64,000 nucleotides of DNA from NCBI GenBank assembly GCA_903842455.1, contig CAIMLX010000238.1, positions 62,001 through 126,000 on the forward strand, in the 5' to 3' direction. The notes below the pieces were generated by a model that saw nothing but the letters and a program-made list of their open reading frames with translations, was not told where the DNA came from and searched no databases. Positions 36,076 through 45,260 of this stretch are shown piece by piece. This DNA comes from an uncultured Hyphomicrobiales bacterium. GTDB taxonomy: Bacteria > Pseudomonadota > Alphaproteobacteria > Rhizobiales > Devosiaceae. Position numbers and translations under genes: made by a program. The first letter of the stretch is position 1. Every line of letters begins with the position of its first letter.

Positions 36076-36665
36076 GGCTCTCGCTGAAGCCGCCCAATCG
36101 CACGCTGATGCGGGAGCTCGAGACCGAGCGTTTCATCCTCCGTCCCGCCGGTATTCGGGAGATCCTGCGTGATCCGGGCGGCTGGCGCACCAACCGCAAC
36201 ATCTACCGCAACGTCTATTTCCTCAAGGCGCCGATGAGCCTTGCCGCCTGGCTGAAGCGGGGGCCGTTCCCCGATGGGCAGACGCGCTTCACCTTCGCCA
36301 TCATGCCCAAGGGGACCAGCGACGTCATTGGCTATCACGCGGTGCGTCATTCCGGCTGGCGGACGGCCGGCAACGCCGTCGGCATTCACGATGCCGTCTG
36401 GCTGGGCAAGGATGTCGCCTTCGAGGTACGCAAGAAGCTCATGAACCACTTCTTCCGGCACGACGATATCCAGCGCTTCACCTCGCGCATCGAGGCCACC
36501 AACCACCCGTCGATCTTCGTCTACCGCAAGCTGGGATTCACCCATTCGGGTACCCTGCATCGCGAACGGGCCGATCCCGAAACCGGCAAGCCGGTCGACT
36601 ACCTGCTGTTCGAAATGCTGAAGGAGGACTGGATGCGCGGACCTCACGCGGAGCCCGGCCTGTGA
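36072..36665 (+). CDS. GNAT family N-acyltransferase
   Basis: 197 residues. Acetyltransf_3/RimJ-RimL-like layout: LETERFILRPAGIREI at the N-terminus, a central AVWLGKDVAFEVRKKLMNHFFRH helix, and RIEATNHPSIFVYRKLGF (motif B). The Q/R-x-x-G-x-A pyrophosphate loop is degenerate (GKDVAFE), which leaves room for an acyl-ACP donor as in other GNATs. Overlaps the ligase (ATGA) and the carrier gene (GTGA), so the three are translationally coupled. Confidence 0.85.
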   Translation: MRLSLKPPNRTLMRELETERFILRPAGIREILRDPGGWRTNRNIYRNVYFLKAPMSLAAWLKRGPFPDGQTRFTFAIMPKGTSDVIGYHAVRHSGWRTAGNAVGIHDAVWLGKDVAFEVRKKLMNHFFRHDDIQRFTSRIEATNHPSIFVYRKLGFTHSGTLHRERADPETGKPVDYLLFEMLKEDWMRGPHAEPGL

Positions 36666-36886
36666 ACCCCGAGACCCGCGCCGCCGCCATCATCGCCCGC
36701 GCCTTCAACATCCAGGGCGAAGTCCCGCTCGATGCGGACATGTCCACGCTGCCCGCCTGGGACAGCATGAATCACGTCACCCTGCTCGTCGAGATCGAAG
36801 CCGAACTCGGCCGGCCGCTCCGCTCCGAGGAGGTCGGCGGCATCGACTCCGTCCGCTCGATCGCCCGGCTGCTCGGGAGCAGCTGA
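36662..36886 (+). CDS. Acyl carrier protein-like
   Basis: 74 residues, four-helix ACP size. Phosphopantetheine Ser in PAWDSMNHVTLLVEIE (DSM instead of DSL, about residue 35). Starts at GTG 36662, overlapping the acetyltransferase stop. It is not the fatty-acid-synthesis acpP (no fab neighbours; sequence divergent). Most likely the carrier for the product of the upstream ligase. Confidence 0.85.
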   Translation: MNPETRAAAIIARAFNIQGEVPLDADMSTLPAWDSMNHVTLLVEIEAELGRPLRSEEVGGIDSVRSIARLLGSS

Positions 36887-37012
36887 AAGCCCGCTATTCC
36901 CGGGGCGGCCGCAAAGTCGATAAAATTGCGCCGATCGTGCGCACTGGCCCTTAGAGCTTTCATGGTTTCGATGGCGGGGATGTCAGGAGACATCGCATCG
37001 GGGGCATGAATC

Positions 37013-38692
37013 TTGGCTGCTGTTTCGCGCGTCACGAAGTCCGGCAACGTCAACATCGACGCCATGCTGGGAGACTACAAGTGGGCGACGTCCGCCCTCA
37101 CCTACAGCTTCCCCACCAGCGCCTCGTTCTATGGCAGCCCCTACGGCAATGGCGAGACGCAGAGCAATTTCGGCGCCCTCAACGGCGCCCAGCAGACCGC
37201 CGCCAAGGCCGCGCTCGCGGCCTTCGCCTCCGTCGCCAACCTGACCTTCACCCAGGTCACCGAGAGCGCCAGCAAGCACGGCGACCTCCGCATGGCCGCT
37301 TCCGACCGGCCGAACACCGCCTGGGCCTACTTCCCCACCACCGCTCCCGAAGGTGGCGATGCGTGGTTCAACAAGTCGTCCGGCTACTACAGCAATCCGG
37401 TCAAGGGCAACTACGCCTACGCCACCTTCCTGCACGAGCTCGGCCATGCCCTCGGCCTCGAGCACCCGCACGAAAACGGCATGCCCTCCGCCACCGACTC
37501 GATGAAATTCACCGTCATGAGCTACCGCGCCTATGTCGGCGCACCGCTCACCGGCTACCCCAACGAGACCTGGGGTTTCGCGCAGGGGCTGATGCAGCTC
37601 GATATCGCCGCCGTGCAGCAGCTCTACGGCGCCAATTTCACCACCAACTCCGGCGCTACCACCTACAGCTGGAACCCCACCACCGGCGAGATGTCGATCA
37701 ACGGCGCCGGTCAGGGCGCTCCCGGCGGCAACCGCATCTTCATGACCCTTTGGGATGGCGGCGGCGTCGATACCTACGACTTCAGCCGCTACACCACCAA
37801 CCTGTCGGTCGACCTCAATCCCGGCGCCTGGAGCACGACCTCCACCGCCCAGCTGGCGAAGCTCCATTATAACGGCTCGCAGGTCGCCGACGGCAACATC
37901 GCCAACGCCCTGCTCTACAAGGGCGACGTGCGCTCGCTGATCGAGAACGCCCGGGGCGGCTCGGGTGCGGACAGCATCACCGGCAACCAGGCCAGCAACA
38001 CGCTGTGGGGCAATGCCGGCAACGATAAGCTCTACGGCAACGCAGGCAACGACCTGCTGCTGGGCGGCACCGGTGCCGACCGTCTCGATGGTGGCGCCGG
38101 CATCGATACGGCATCGTACCAGGACGCCACGGCAGGTGTGACGGCCGATCTCCTGACCCCCGGGCTCAACACCGGTGAGGCCGCGGGCGATACCTTCTTT
38201 TTCATCGAGCAACTTATCGGCAGCCGCTACGCCGACAGCCTGCGCGGCGACGACGCGGCGAATACCCTGTCCGGCCTCGCCGGCAACGACACGCTGCTCG
38301 GCCGTGGCGGCAATGACAGCCTCAACGGTGGCGACGGCAACGACCGGCTGCAGGGAGATGCCGGTGCGGACAACCTGACCGGCGGCGCTGGCGCCGACAC
38401 CTTCGTCTTCGCCGCCGTCACCGACTCACGCACCAGCAGCGGCCGCGACACCATCACCGACTTCGTTTCACGGCTCGACAAGATCGACCTCAGGGCGATC
38501 GACGCCGATATCCGCGCCTCCGGCGACCAGGCCTTCAGCTATATCGGTTCGTCCGCCTTCAGCGGGCGCGCCGGCCAGCTGCACTTCGTCAAGGGCGTGC
38601 TCGAAGGCGACACCAACGGCGACCGGGTGGCCGATTTCCACATCGTCGTGCAGGGCGTCTCCACCTTCGCCATCGCCGATTTCATCCTGTGA
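37013..38692 (+). CDS. Serralysin-type (M10) RTX metalloprotease
   Basis: 559 residues. Zinc motif HELGHALGLEH (about residues 141-151) and Met-turn VMSYRAY identify the M10B serralysins. RTX calcium-binding nonapeptides (GNAGNDKLYGNAGNDLLLGG, later NGGDGNDRLQGDAG, about 325-350 and 420-460) and the C-terminal M10_C region mark a type I secretion substrate. No propeptide beyond about 20 residues. The frame has TGA just upstream, so the start is TTG at 37013 with GGGGG seven bases before. No dedicated T1SS ABC/HlyD/TolC genes are adjacent. Confidence 0.93.
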   Translation: MAAVSRVTKSGNVNIDAMLGDYKWATSALTYSFPTSASFYGSPYGNGETQSNFGALNGAQQTAAKAALAAFASVANLTFTQVTESASKHGDLRMAASDRPNTAWAYFPTTAPEGGDAWFNKSSGYYSNPVKGNYAYATFLHELGHALGLEHPHENGMPSATDSMKFTVMSYRAYVGAPLTGYPNETWGFAQGLMQLDIAAVQQLYGANFTTNSGATTYSWNPTTGEMSINGAGQGAPGGNRIFMTLWDGGGVDTYDFSRYTTNLSVDLNPGAWSTTSTAQLAKLHYNGSQVADGNIANALLYKGDVRSLIENARGGSGADSITGNQASNTLWGNAGNDKLYGNAGNDLLLGGTGADRLDGGAGIDTASYQDATAGVTADLLTPGLNTGEAAGDTFFFIEQLIGSRYADSLRGDDAANTLSGLAGNDTLLGRGGNDSLNGGDGNDRLQGDAGADNLTGGAGADTFVFAAVTDSRTSSGRDTITDFVSRLDKIDLRAIDADIRASGDQAFSYIGSSAFSGRAGQLHFVKGVLEGDTNGDRVADFHIVVQGVSTFAIADFIL

Positions 38693-38910
38693 TGGACTGG
38701 ATCGATTTCGACCGCTGGCCCGAGTGCCGGAACCTCGAGCGCCCCGGCATCGTTTTCGAGGTCGAGAACGCCGACGGTCAGAGCCTGCTCACCCCCTGCG
38801 CCACGCCGCTCGAACTCCCGTTCGATTGGACCAGCACCCCCATCCGCTTCCGCCCGGTCGACGAGCCGAAGCCCCGACACTCCGCCCCGCTGCCGCCACC
38901 GGCCAGCTGA
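38692..38910 (+). CDS. Small protein translationally coupled to the serralysin gene, unknown function
   Basis: 72 residues, ATG overlapping the protease TGA (TGATG). Acidic, Trp- and Pro-rich (MDWIDFDRWPECRNLERPG start, PKPRHSAPLPPPAS end), two Cys, no signal peptide or membrane segment. I do not recognise a family. Coupling suggests a job linked to the protease, for example inhibitor or chaperone, but nothing in the sequence proves it. Confidence 0.6.
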   Translation: MDWIDFDRWPECRNLERPGIVFEVENADGQSLLTPCATPLELPFDWTSTPIRFRPVDEPKPRHSAPLPPPAS

Positions 38911-38920
38911 CCGCCACCAG

Positions 38921-38936
38921 CGATTCACGTGGAACA
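38921..38936. promoter_or_regulatory. parS-like site before the ABC exporter gene
   Basis: CGATTCACGTGGAACA, 13 of 16 to consensus, TTCACGTGGA subtype like 8690 and 23881. Confidence 0.5.
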
Positions 38937-39009
38937 GTTGCGGTAGACACCACGCGCCATCCGGCCTATCCCGTCCGGGCAAACTTGAGCCCGACCGGTT
39001 AGTTTATCC

Positions 39010-40737
39010 ATGTTGCGCCGCTTCTTTTCCTACTACGCCCCCTATAAACACCTGTTCTTCCTCGATTTCGGCTGTGCCGTGCTGGCCGGATTGCTCGAGC
39101 TGGCCTTTCCGATCGCCGTCCAGCTGTTCGTTGACCGGCTGCTGCCAGGGCAGAACTGGGGGCTGATCGCCGGCGCCTCGGCCCTGCTGCTCGGGGTCTA
39201 CATCCTCAATACCGGGCTGCAGGCGGTGGTGAACTACTGGGGCCACGCGCTCGGCATCTCGATCGAAACCGAGATGCGCCGCCAGGCCTTCGACCACATC
39301 CAGAAGCTCTCGTTCCGCTACTTCGACGACAACAAGACCGGCCAGCTCATCACCCACGTCACCAAGGACCTCGAGGAGGTGGGCGAGGTCGCCCATCACG
39401 GCCCCGAGGACCTGTTTATCGCCATCATGACCTTCATCGGCGCCTTCGCGCTGATGTTCATGGTCAATTGGCAGCTGGCGCTGATGACCACCATCATCGT
39501 GCCCTTCATGACCTGGCTGGTCTCGAAATACGGGGCGCGGATGACGCTCAACTGGCAGAGCCTGTTCCGCAAGGTGTCCGACTTCAACGTCCGCATCGGC
39601 GAGAGCGTCGGCGGCATCCGCGTCGTCAAGGCCTTCGCCAACGAGGACCATGAGCGCCGGCTGTTCGCGGAAAACAACGAGGGCTACAAGGCCACCAAGC
39701 TCAACGCCTATGCCTACATGACCGCCTCGATCGCGCTCAGCTACCTCTCGACCCGCCTCGTGCAGCTGATCGTGCTGGTCGCCGGCACCTGGTTCGTCGT
39801 GCAGGGCGAGCTCACCTATGGCGGCTTCGTCGGCTTCCTGCTCTTGGTCAACGTCTTCTTCCGCCCCATCGACAAGATCACCTCGGTACTCGAGAGCTAC
39901 CCCAAGGGCATCGCCGGCTTCCGCCGCTTCACCACCCTCATCGACACCGAGCCCGACATCGCCGATCGCCCCGGCGCGGTGGCGGTTACCGGCCTCAGGG
40001 GCGACATCGAATACCGCGATGTCAGCTTCGCCTATTCCGCCCACGGCAAGGTGCTGAACGGGCTGAACCTCTCGATCCGGGCGGGCGAGACGGTCGCCTT
40101 CGTCGGCCCGTCCGGCGCCGGCAAGACCACCCTCTGCTCGCTGCTGCCGCGCTTCTACGACGTTACCGGCGGGTCGATCAGCATCGACGGCATCGACATC
40201 CGCGACATGACGCAGGCCCCGCTCCGCAACCAGATCGGCATCGTCCAGCAGGATGTGTTCCTGTTCGGCTCCACCATCCGCGAGAACGTCGCCTATGGCC
40301 GCCTCGGCGCCAGCGACGAGGAAATCATCGAGGCCCTGCGCCGCGCCTCGCTCGACGAGTTCGTCCTGTCGCTGCCCGACGGGCTTTCCACCTCGGTGGG
40401 CGAGCGAGGCCTGAAGCTCAGTGGCGGCCAGAAGCAGCGCCTCGCCATCGCCCGCATCTTCCTCAAGAACCCGCCGATCCTCATCCTCGACGAAGCGACC
40501 TCGGCCCTCGATACCGCCACCGAATACGCCATCCAGCAGGCCCTCGCCGCGCTCTCCGAAGGCCGCACCACGCTCGTCGTCGCCCACCGGCTCGCCACCA
40601 TCCGCAACGCCGATCGCATCGTCGTCGTCGACACCGAAGGTATCATCGAAGAGGGCAGCCACGACGCCCTGCTCGAACAGGACGGCGCCTACGCCCGGCT
40701 GCACGGCGCCCAGTTCCGGGGCTTCGCCGCACAATAG
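39010..40737 (+). CDS. ABC transporter, fused permease and ATPase (half-transporter exporter)
   Basis: 575 residues. Six transmembrane helices in the first about 300 residues, then a nucleotide-binding domain: Walker A FVGPSGAGKTTL, Q-loop IGIVQQDVF, signature LSGGQKQR, Walker B ILILDEATSALD, H-loop VVAHRLATI. MsbA/multidrug-type homodimer. It lacks a C39 peptidase or T1SS-specific N-domain, so it is not obviously the secretion system for the neighbouring RTX protease. Substrate unknown. Confidence 0.93.
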   Translation: MLRRFFSYYAPYKHLFFLDFGCAVLAGLLELAFPIAVQLFVDRLLPGQNWGLIAGASALLLGVYILNTGLQAVVNYWGHALGISIETEMRRQAFDHIQKLSFRYFDDNKTGQLITHVTKDLEEVGEVAHHGPEDLFIAIMTFIGAFALMFMVNWQLALMTTIIVPFMTWLVSKYGARMTLNWQSLFRKVSDFNVRIGESVGGIRVVKAFANEDHERRLFAENNEGYKATKLNAYAYMTASIALSYLSTRLVQLIVLVAGTWFVVQGELTYGGFVGFLLLVNVFFRPIDKITSVLESYPKGIAGFRRFTTLIDTEPDIADRPGAVAVTGLRGDIEYRDVSFAYSAHGKVLNGLNLSIRAGETVAFVGPSGAGKTTLCSLLPRFYDVTGGSISIDGIDIRDMTQAPLRNQIGIVQQDVFLFGSTIRENVAYGRLGASDEEIIEALRRASLDEFVLSLPDGLSTSVGERGLKLSGGQKQRLAIARIFLKNPPILILDEATSALDTATEYAIQQALAALSEGRTTLVVAHRLATIRNADRIVVVDTEGIIEEGSHDALLEQDGAYARLHGAQFRGFAAQ

Positions 40738-40765
40738 GTCATCGCCGTCCGGCCAGAGGCGCCGG

Positions 40766-41716
40766 CTACACCTTCCGCAGTGCCACCCGTTCGATGCGGT
40801 GGCTTGAGCCCTTGGTCAGCACCAGGTCGGCGCGGCTGCGGGTGGGGAGGATGTTGTCGCGGAGGTTGGGAAGGTTGATGGCGGTCCAGGCCCAGAGCCC
40901 GAAATCCTCCGCTTCCTTGGCACTCATCTGGCTGAAGCGGTGGAAGAAGCTGGTGGGGTCGGCAAAGGCCGTGGTGCGCAGGGTGCGGAAGCGCGCCATG
41001 AACCACTCGGTCAGGTCGGCTTCGCTGGCATCGATGAAGATCGAGAAATCGAGGAAGTCCGTGGCGAACAGGATCGGCCGGCCGGATTTCGGCAGTTCGC
41101 CCGGCTGCAGGATGTTCAGGCCCTCGACGATCAGGATATCGGGGCGATCGATGATGATCTGCTCGTCCGGCACGATATCGTAGAACAGGTGCGAATAGAC
41201 CGGGACCCCGACTCTGGGCTTGCCCGATTTGATGTCGGACAGGAACTTGATGAACGCCGCGCGGTCGTAGCTCTCGGGGAAACCCTTGCGGTCCGAAAGC
41301 TTCAGTTCGTCCAGTTTCGCGTTCGAAAACAGGAAGCCGTCGGTGGTGACGAGATCGACCTTGGGAGAACTGGGCCAGCGGCTGAGCAGCGCCTGGAGGA
41401 TGCGCGAGGTGGTCGATTTACCCGACGCCACCGAGCCCGCGACGCCGATGATGTAGGGCACCTTGCGATCATCGGCACCGAGGAAGCGGGTGGAGGCGCG
41501 ATGCAGCCCCTGCGTCGCCTCGACATAGAGCGAAATCAGGCGGCTGAGCGGCAGGTAGACCTGCTCGGCCTCCTCGAGCGAGATCGGGTCGGTCAAGGCC
41601 CGCAGGCGGTCGATGTCGGCCGCCGCGAGCGTCATCGGCTCGTCGGCGCGGAAGTTCGACCACTCGGCCATCGTGAACTGGTGGTAGGGCTGCAGTTCCA
41701 GCTTCGGCTTGCCCAT
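40766..41716 (-). CDS. coaA: Type I pantothenate kinase
   Basis: 316 residues. P-loop GVAGSVASGKSTTSRIL, DLVTTDGFLF, DILIVEGLNIL and the C-terminal FTKGSSHRIERVALRK-type end. First committed step of CoA synthesis, feedback-inhibited by CoA in the type I family. ATG at 41716 overlaps the hisE stop (TGATG). Last gene of the his run, a conserved Rhizobiales arrangement. Confidence 0.95.
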   Translation of the reverse strand: MGKPKLELQPYHQFTMAEWSNFRADEPMTLAAADIDRLRALTDPISLEEAEQVYLPLSRLISLYVEATQGLHRASTRFLGADDRKVPYIIGVAGSVASGKSTTSRILQALLSRWPSSPKVDLVTTDGFLFSNAKLDELKLSDRKGFPESYDRAAFIKFLSDIKSGKPRVGVPVYSHLFYDIVPDEQIIIDRPDILIVEGLNILQPGELPKSGRPILFATDFLDFSIFIDASEADLTEWFMARFRTLRTTAFADPTSFFHRFSQMSAKEAEDFGLWAWTAINLPNLRDNILPTRSRADLVLTKGSSHRIERVALRKV

Positions 41717-42042
41717 CACACAATTCCCTTCGGCCGCGACGCCTTCTCGGCAATGCCGGACTGGGCGGTGCGGGCTTCGAGCGTCGCCATGACGTCGCTC
41801 AGCGGCACGCCGGCAGCGCGGAGCAGCACCAGCAGGTGGTAGAGCACGTCGGCGGCTTCGCCCGTGAGTTCATCGCGGTTGCCGGCGACGGCCGCGATCA
41901 CGGCTTCGGTCGATTCCTCGCCGAGCTTTTTGGCGACGCGCTGCACGCCGGCGGCGATGAGCTTGGCCGTGTAGCTCTCGTCGGGCGAGGCGGCGGCGCG
42001 AAGCGCGATCCGCTCATCGAGGGTTTCGAGGGTGAAGCTCAC
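41716..42042 (-). CDS. hisE: Phosphoribosyl-ATP pyrophosphatase
   Basis: 108 residues, MazG-like all-alpha enzyme hydrolysing PR-ATP to PR-AMP in histidine synthesis. [13 protein letters not shown] and [10 protein letters not shown] hold the metal-binding Glu/Asp residues. Starts with GTG at 42042, overlapping the hisF TGA as GTGA. Stand-alone, not fused to hisI. Confidence 0.94.
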   Translation of the reverse strand: MSFTLETLDERIALRAAASPDESYTAKLIAAGVQRVAKKLGEESTEAVIAAVAGNRDELTGEAADVLYHLLVLLRAAGVPLSDVMATLEARTAQSGIAEKASRPKGIV

Positions 42043-42848
42043 TGGCCGCCTCCAAAGCTGCCGTCGTTGCGCATGGCAATGCCGTGGGCCTGCATGTAGG
42101 CCTTGGCCTCGGGCACCGTATAGGTGCCGAAGTGGAAGATCGAGGCGGCGAGCACGGCCGAGGCGTGGCCTTCCTTGACCCCATCCACCAGGTCGTCGAG
42201 CGAGCCGACGCCGCCCGAGGCGATCACCGGCACATGCACCGCATCGGCAATGGCCCGGGTCAGCTTCAGGTCGAAGCCCGACTTGGTGCCGTCGCGATCC
42301 ATCGAGGTGACGAGCAGCTCTCCCGCCCCCCGCTCCACCATGCCGATGGCGAATTCCACCGCGTCGAGGCCGGTGGCGTTGCGGCCCCCATGGGTAAAAA
42401 TCTCCCAGGCGTCGCGATTGTCCAGCCCCGGCGCCTGCGTCAGGCGCTTCCTCGCATCCACCGATACGACGATGCACTGGTCGCCGAACTTGTCTGCGGC
42501 CCGCGAAATGAAATCGGGATCGGAAACGGCGGCAGAGTTGATCGCCACCTTGTCGGCACCAGCCAGCAGCAGCTTGCGAATATCCTCGAGCCGCCGGACA
42601 CCACCGCCCACCGTCACCGGCATGAAGCAATGCTCGGCGGTGCGGGCGACCACGTCGAAAATGGTGTCGCGGTTCTCGTGGCTGGCGGTGATATCGAGGA
42701 AGGTGAGTTCGTCGGCGCCGGCAGCGTCATAAGCGATGGCGGCTTCGACCGGGTCGCCGGCATCACGCAGATCGACGAACTGCACGCCCTTCACCACGCG
42801 GCCGTCCTTGACGTCGAGGCAGGGAATGATGCGGGTTTTCAGGGTCAT
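42039..42848 (-). CDS. hisF: Imidazole glycerol phosphate synthase cyclase subunit
   Basis: 269-residue TIM barrel: [17 protein letters not shown], catalytic Asp in CLDVKDG and TSMDRDGT, phosphate-binding [11 protein letters not shown] and ASGGVGS. Forms IGP and AICAR from PRFAR and ammonia delivered by HisH. ATG at 42848 overlaps the small membrane-protein stop (ATGA). Confidence 0.97.
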   Translation of the reverse strand: MTLKTRIIPCLDVKDGRVVKGVQFVDLRDAGDPVEAAIAYDAAGADELTFLDITASHENRDTIFDVVARTAEHCFMPVTVGGGVRRLEDIRKLLLAGADKVAINSAAVSDPDFISRAADKFGDQCIVVSVDARKRLTQAPGLDNRDAWEIFTHGGRNATGLDAVEFAIGMVERGAGELLVTSMDRDGTKSGFDLKLTRAIADAVHVPVIASGGVGSLDDLVDGVKEGHASAVLAASIFHFGTYTVPEAKAYMQAHGIAMRNDGSFGGGQ

Positions 42849-43087
42849 GGCCGGGACTCCGGGGTGTCCTTCGGGGTGCGCAGCTTGGCGATGACGGCCA
42901 TCACGAAGCTCGACAGCCAGAAGATGGAGGCAAAGAGGACGAGGGGCAGGAAGAGGCCGGGGATCAGGTTGTTGAGCGCCAGCCAGCCCAACCCCAGGAG
43001 AACGACCAGCGCCACCGCGTACCACCAGAGGTTGATCCGGGTGACGAGCAGCGGGCGATTGGCGGCGCGTTGCAGTTGCCGTGCCAT
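42845..43087 (-). CDS. Small two-helix membrane protein inside the his operon
   Basis: 80 residues. Two hydrophobic helices ([19 protein letters not shown] and [23 protein letters not shown]) with a basic N-terminus and a Lys/Arg/Pro tail. ATGA overlaps at both ends, with hisA upstream and hisF downstream, show it is translated as part of the operon. No known histidine-pathway role; unrecognised family. Confidence 0.75.
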   Translation of the reverse strand: MARQLQRAANRPLLVTRINLWWYAVALVVLLGLGWLALNNLIPGLFLPLVLFASIFWLSSFVMAVIAKLRTPKDTPESRP

Positions 43088-43824
43088 CAGCCCGCCTTCG
43101 CTGCTTTCAGCAGCGCCAGCGCCTCGTGCGGATCGATGCGCCCATCGTAAAGCGCGCGGCCGGAGATGGCGCCTTCGAGCAGGCGGTATTGCGGCTCGGT
43201 CATGGTGCGGATGTCGTCCATCGAGGCGAGGCCGCCCGAGGCGATGACGGGGATATTCACGGCCTCGGCTAGCTCCAGCGTCGAGGGCCAGTTGATGCCC
43301 TTGAGGATGCCGTCGCGGTCGATGTCGGTGTAGATGATGGCGGAGACGCCGGCGCCCTCGAAACGCTGGCCGAGCGCGATGGCGCTCAGCTCGCTGGTTT
43401 CAGCCCAGCCTTCCACCGCCACCTTGCCGCCGCGCGCGTCGATGCCGACGGCGACCTTGCCGGGGAATTTTGCCGCCGCTTCGCGCACCAGCGCCGGGTC
43501 GCGCACGGCGACGGTGCCGAGGATGACGCGGCTCAGACCCCGCTCCAGCCAGCTTTCGATGTGGGCGATGCTGCGGATGCCGCCCCCCAGCTGCACCGGG
43601 AATTTCACCGCCTTGAGAATGGCTTCGACCGCGCCGCCATTGACGCTTTCGCCGGCAAATGCGCCGTTGAGATCGACCACATGCAGGTACTCAAACCCCT
43701 GGTCCTCGAAGGCTTTCGCCTGCGCGGCGGGGTCGTCGTTGAAGACGGTCGCCTCGTTCATGTCGCCCAGCTTCAGGCGCACGCACTGCCCGTCCTTGAG
43801 GTCGATGGCGGGGAAGAGGATCAT
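43087..43824 (-). CDS. hisA: ProFAR isomerase HisA
   Basis: 245-residue TIM barrel paralogous to His[18 protein letters not shown] (catalytic Asp 8), [19 protein letters not shown] (second Asp), [12 protein letters not shown]. Isomerises ProFAR to PRFAR. The gap to hisH holds a palindromic repeat of about 130 bp. Confidence 0.97.
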   Translation of the reverse strand: MILFPAIDLKDGQCVRLKLGDMNEATVFNDDPAAQAKAFEDQGFEYLHVVDLNGAFAGESVNGGAVEAILKAVKFPVQLGGGIRSIAHIESWLERGLSRVILGTVAVRDPALVREAAAKFPGKVAVGIDARGGKVAVEGWAETSELSAIALGQRFEGAGVSAIIYTDIDRDGILKGINWPSTLELAEAVNIPVIASGGLASMDDIRTMTEPQYRLLEGAISGRALYDGRIDPHEALALLKAAKAG

Positions 43825-43848
43825 GCCGAAGTCTCCGAAAGTCCGAAC

Positions 43849-43978
43849 GTCCCCTCACCCCTACCCTCTCCCCGGAGGGGAGAGGGGCAAGAGGTGGTCA
43901 TGGCCGGCCATTGAGGCGCCCTCTCCCTTCTCCCCTTGAGGGAGAAGGTGGCGAGCGAAGCGAGACGGATGAGGGGAC
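43849..43978. repeat. Family B-like palindromic repeat in the hisH-hisA gap
   Basis: Bounded by GTCCCCTCA and TGAGGGGAC, with inner stems CTCTCCCCggaGGGGAGAG and CTTCTCCCCttgAGGGAGAAG. It fills an intra-operon gap. Confidence 0.65.
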
Positions 43979-43987
43979 GGACAGCAC

Positions 43988-44638
43988 TCATGGCTTCCAC
44001 CGCAAAAAATTCCCGATCAGCGCCAACCCCAGCGTCTGGCTCTTTTCGGGGTGGAACTGGGTGCCGACCATGTTGTCGCGGCCGACGATGGCGGTGAGCT
44101 TCTGGCCATAGTCCGTGCTCGCCACCAAGGTGTCGGGACTGTCGGTCGCGAGGTGGTAGGAGTGGACGAAATAAGCGTGGAGGCCGTCCTTCCCGTCGGG
44201 GATGCCTGACAGCACCGGGTGCGGGCGCTCGATCGTCAGCGTGTTCCAGCCCATGTGCGGTACCTTGAGCCCCCCTTCGGGCGCGATGCGGACGACGGCG
44301 CCGGGAATCCAGCCGAGGCCCCGGGTGATGGCCTTCTCGCGGCCTTCGGTGGCCATCAGCTGCATGCCGACGCAGATGCCGAGGAACGGCACGCCGCCCT
44401 TGATGACGCGCTCTTCAAGCGCCTCGACCATGCCGGTCACCGCATCGAGGCCGGCGCGGCAATCGGCGAAGGCGCCAACACCGGGCAGCACGATGCGATC
44501 GGCGTGGCGGACGGCGTCGACGTCGTCGGTGACGATGATCTCGTGCCCGGTGCCGTGCTCGCGGGCGGCGCGTTCGAAGGCCTTTGCGGCCGAGCGCAGA
44601 TTGCCCGAGCCGTAATCGATGATGGTGACGGTGCTCAT
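43988..44638 (-). CDS. hisH: Imidazole glycerol phosphate synthase glutaminase subunit
   Basis: 216-residue class I glutamine amidotransferase: [11 protein letters not shown], oxyanion strand LPGVGAF, nucleophile Cys in GICVGMQLM, His-Glu pair in TQFHPEKS. Supplies ammonia to HisF. ATG at 44638 overlaps the DUF2628 stop as ATGA. Confidence 0.96.
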   Translation of the reverse strand: MSTVTIIDYGSGNLRSAAKAFERAAREHGTGHEIIVTDDVDAVRHADRIVLPGVGAFADCRAGLDAVTGMVEALEERVIKGGVPFLGICVGMQLMATEGREKAITRGLGWIPGAVVRIAPEGGLKVPHMGWNTLTIERPHPVLSGIPDGKDGLHAYFVHSYHLATDSPDTLVASTDYGQKLTAIVGRDNMVGTQFHPEKSQTLGLALIGNFLRWKP

Positions 44639-44979
44639 TTGCGCTTCAGCGCCTCGACGATGGCAAGGTCCGGTTCGGTGGCGAAGTAATCGCCCGCATG
44701 CTGCCAGCCCCGGTGTCGCAGGGCGCGACGGTGGAAGGTGCCACCCTCGAAACCGATCAGCGTGGCGATGAGGACATAGGCCCAGAACGCCGCGTCGCCG
44801 CCGCCGAACCAGCCGAGCGCCACCACGGCCGCCACTGCCAGCACCCAGCCGGCGAGCAGCAGCCACAATCCGTGCGCCAGCGCATAGACCGGCGGCAGCA
44901 GGGCCGCGAACCAGCTGAAGCGGTCGGGAACGACCGATGGCGCATGGTCCTGTCGCTCGTAGACGGAGTAGAGGGTCAC
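44635..44979 (-). CDS. DUF2628 domain membrane protein
   Basis: 114 residues. [20 protein letters not shown] is the DUF2628 signature, with about three helices and the terminal [29 protein letters not shown]. Often found between hisB and hisH in Rhizobiales; function unknown. Overlaps hisH (ATGA). Confidence 0.88.
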   Translation of the reverse strand: MTLYSVYERQDHAPSVVPDRFSWFAALLPPVYALAHGLWLLLAGWVLAVAAVVALGWFGGGDAAFWAYVLIATLIGFEGGTFHRRALRHRGWQHAGDYFATEPDLAIVEALKRK

Positions 44980-45110
44980 GTAGTATCCCTTTGCGCGGAG
45001 GATGGCGTCGGCCTTCCCGGTTCGCCTTAGAGCAAAACCATCGCGGTTGGAAGCTTCAGGAACCGGCCGCAGCGAACGCCATTGCTAGACCGACCAGCGA
45101 GGAGCCTACG

Positions 45111-45242
45111 ATGACCCATGATTCCCACGACGACCACGCCCGCAAGCCCACCCAGGGGGTGTTCATCGGCGGGCTGGCGCTCGGGCTCCTGGGGCTGATG
45201 GCAGTGTTCAGCCTGGTCGTGCTGACCGCCGGCTTCCTGTAA
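45111..45242 (+). CDS. 43-residue single-helix membrane protein
   Basis: A perfect GAGGAG ribosome site lies seven bases before the ATG at 45111. A charged N-terminus (MTHDSHDDHARKPTQG, His/Asp-rich) is followed by one membrane helix (GLALGLLGLMAVFSLVVLTAG). It reads against the his operon, between DUF2628 and hisB. Longer in-frame starts upstream lack ribosome sites. Unrecognised. Confidence 0.65.
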   Translation: MTHDSHDDHARKPTQGVFIGGLALGLLGLMAVFSLVVLTAGFL

Positions 45243-45260
45243 GCCGCGTCGCCGCGTCGA

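Noticed and set aside
38689-40737. ABC exporter as the type I secretion system of the serralysin
   Set aside because: It is a generic half-transporter without T1SS-specific domains, and no HlyD or TolC gene is adjacent.
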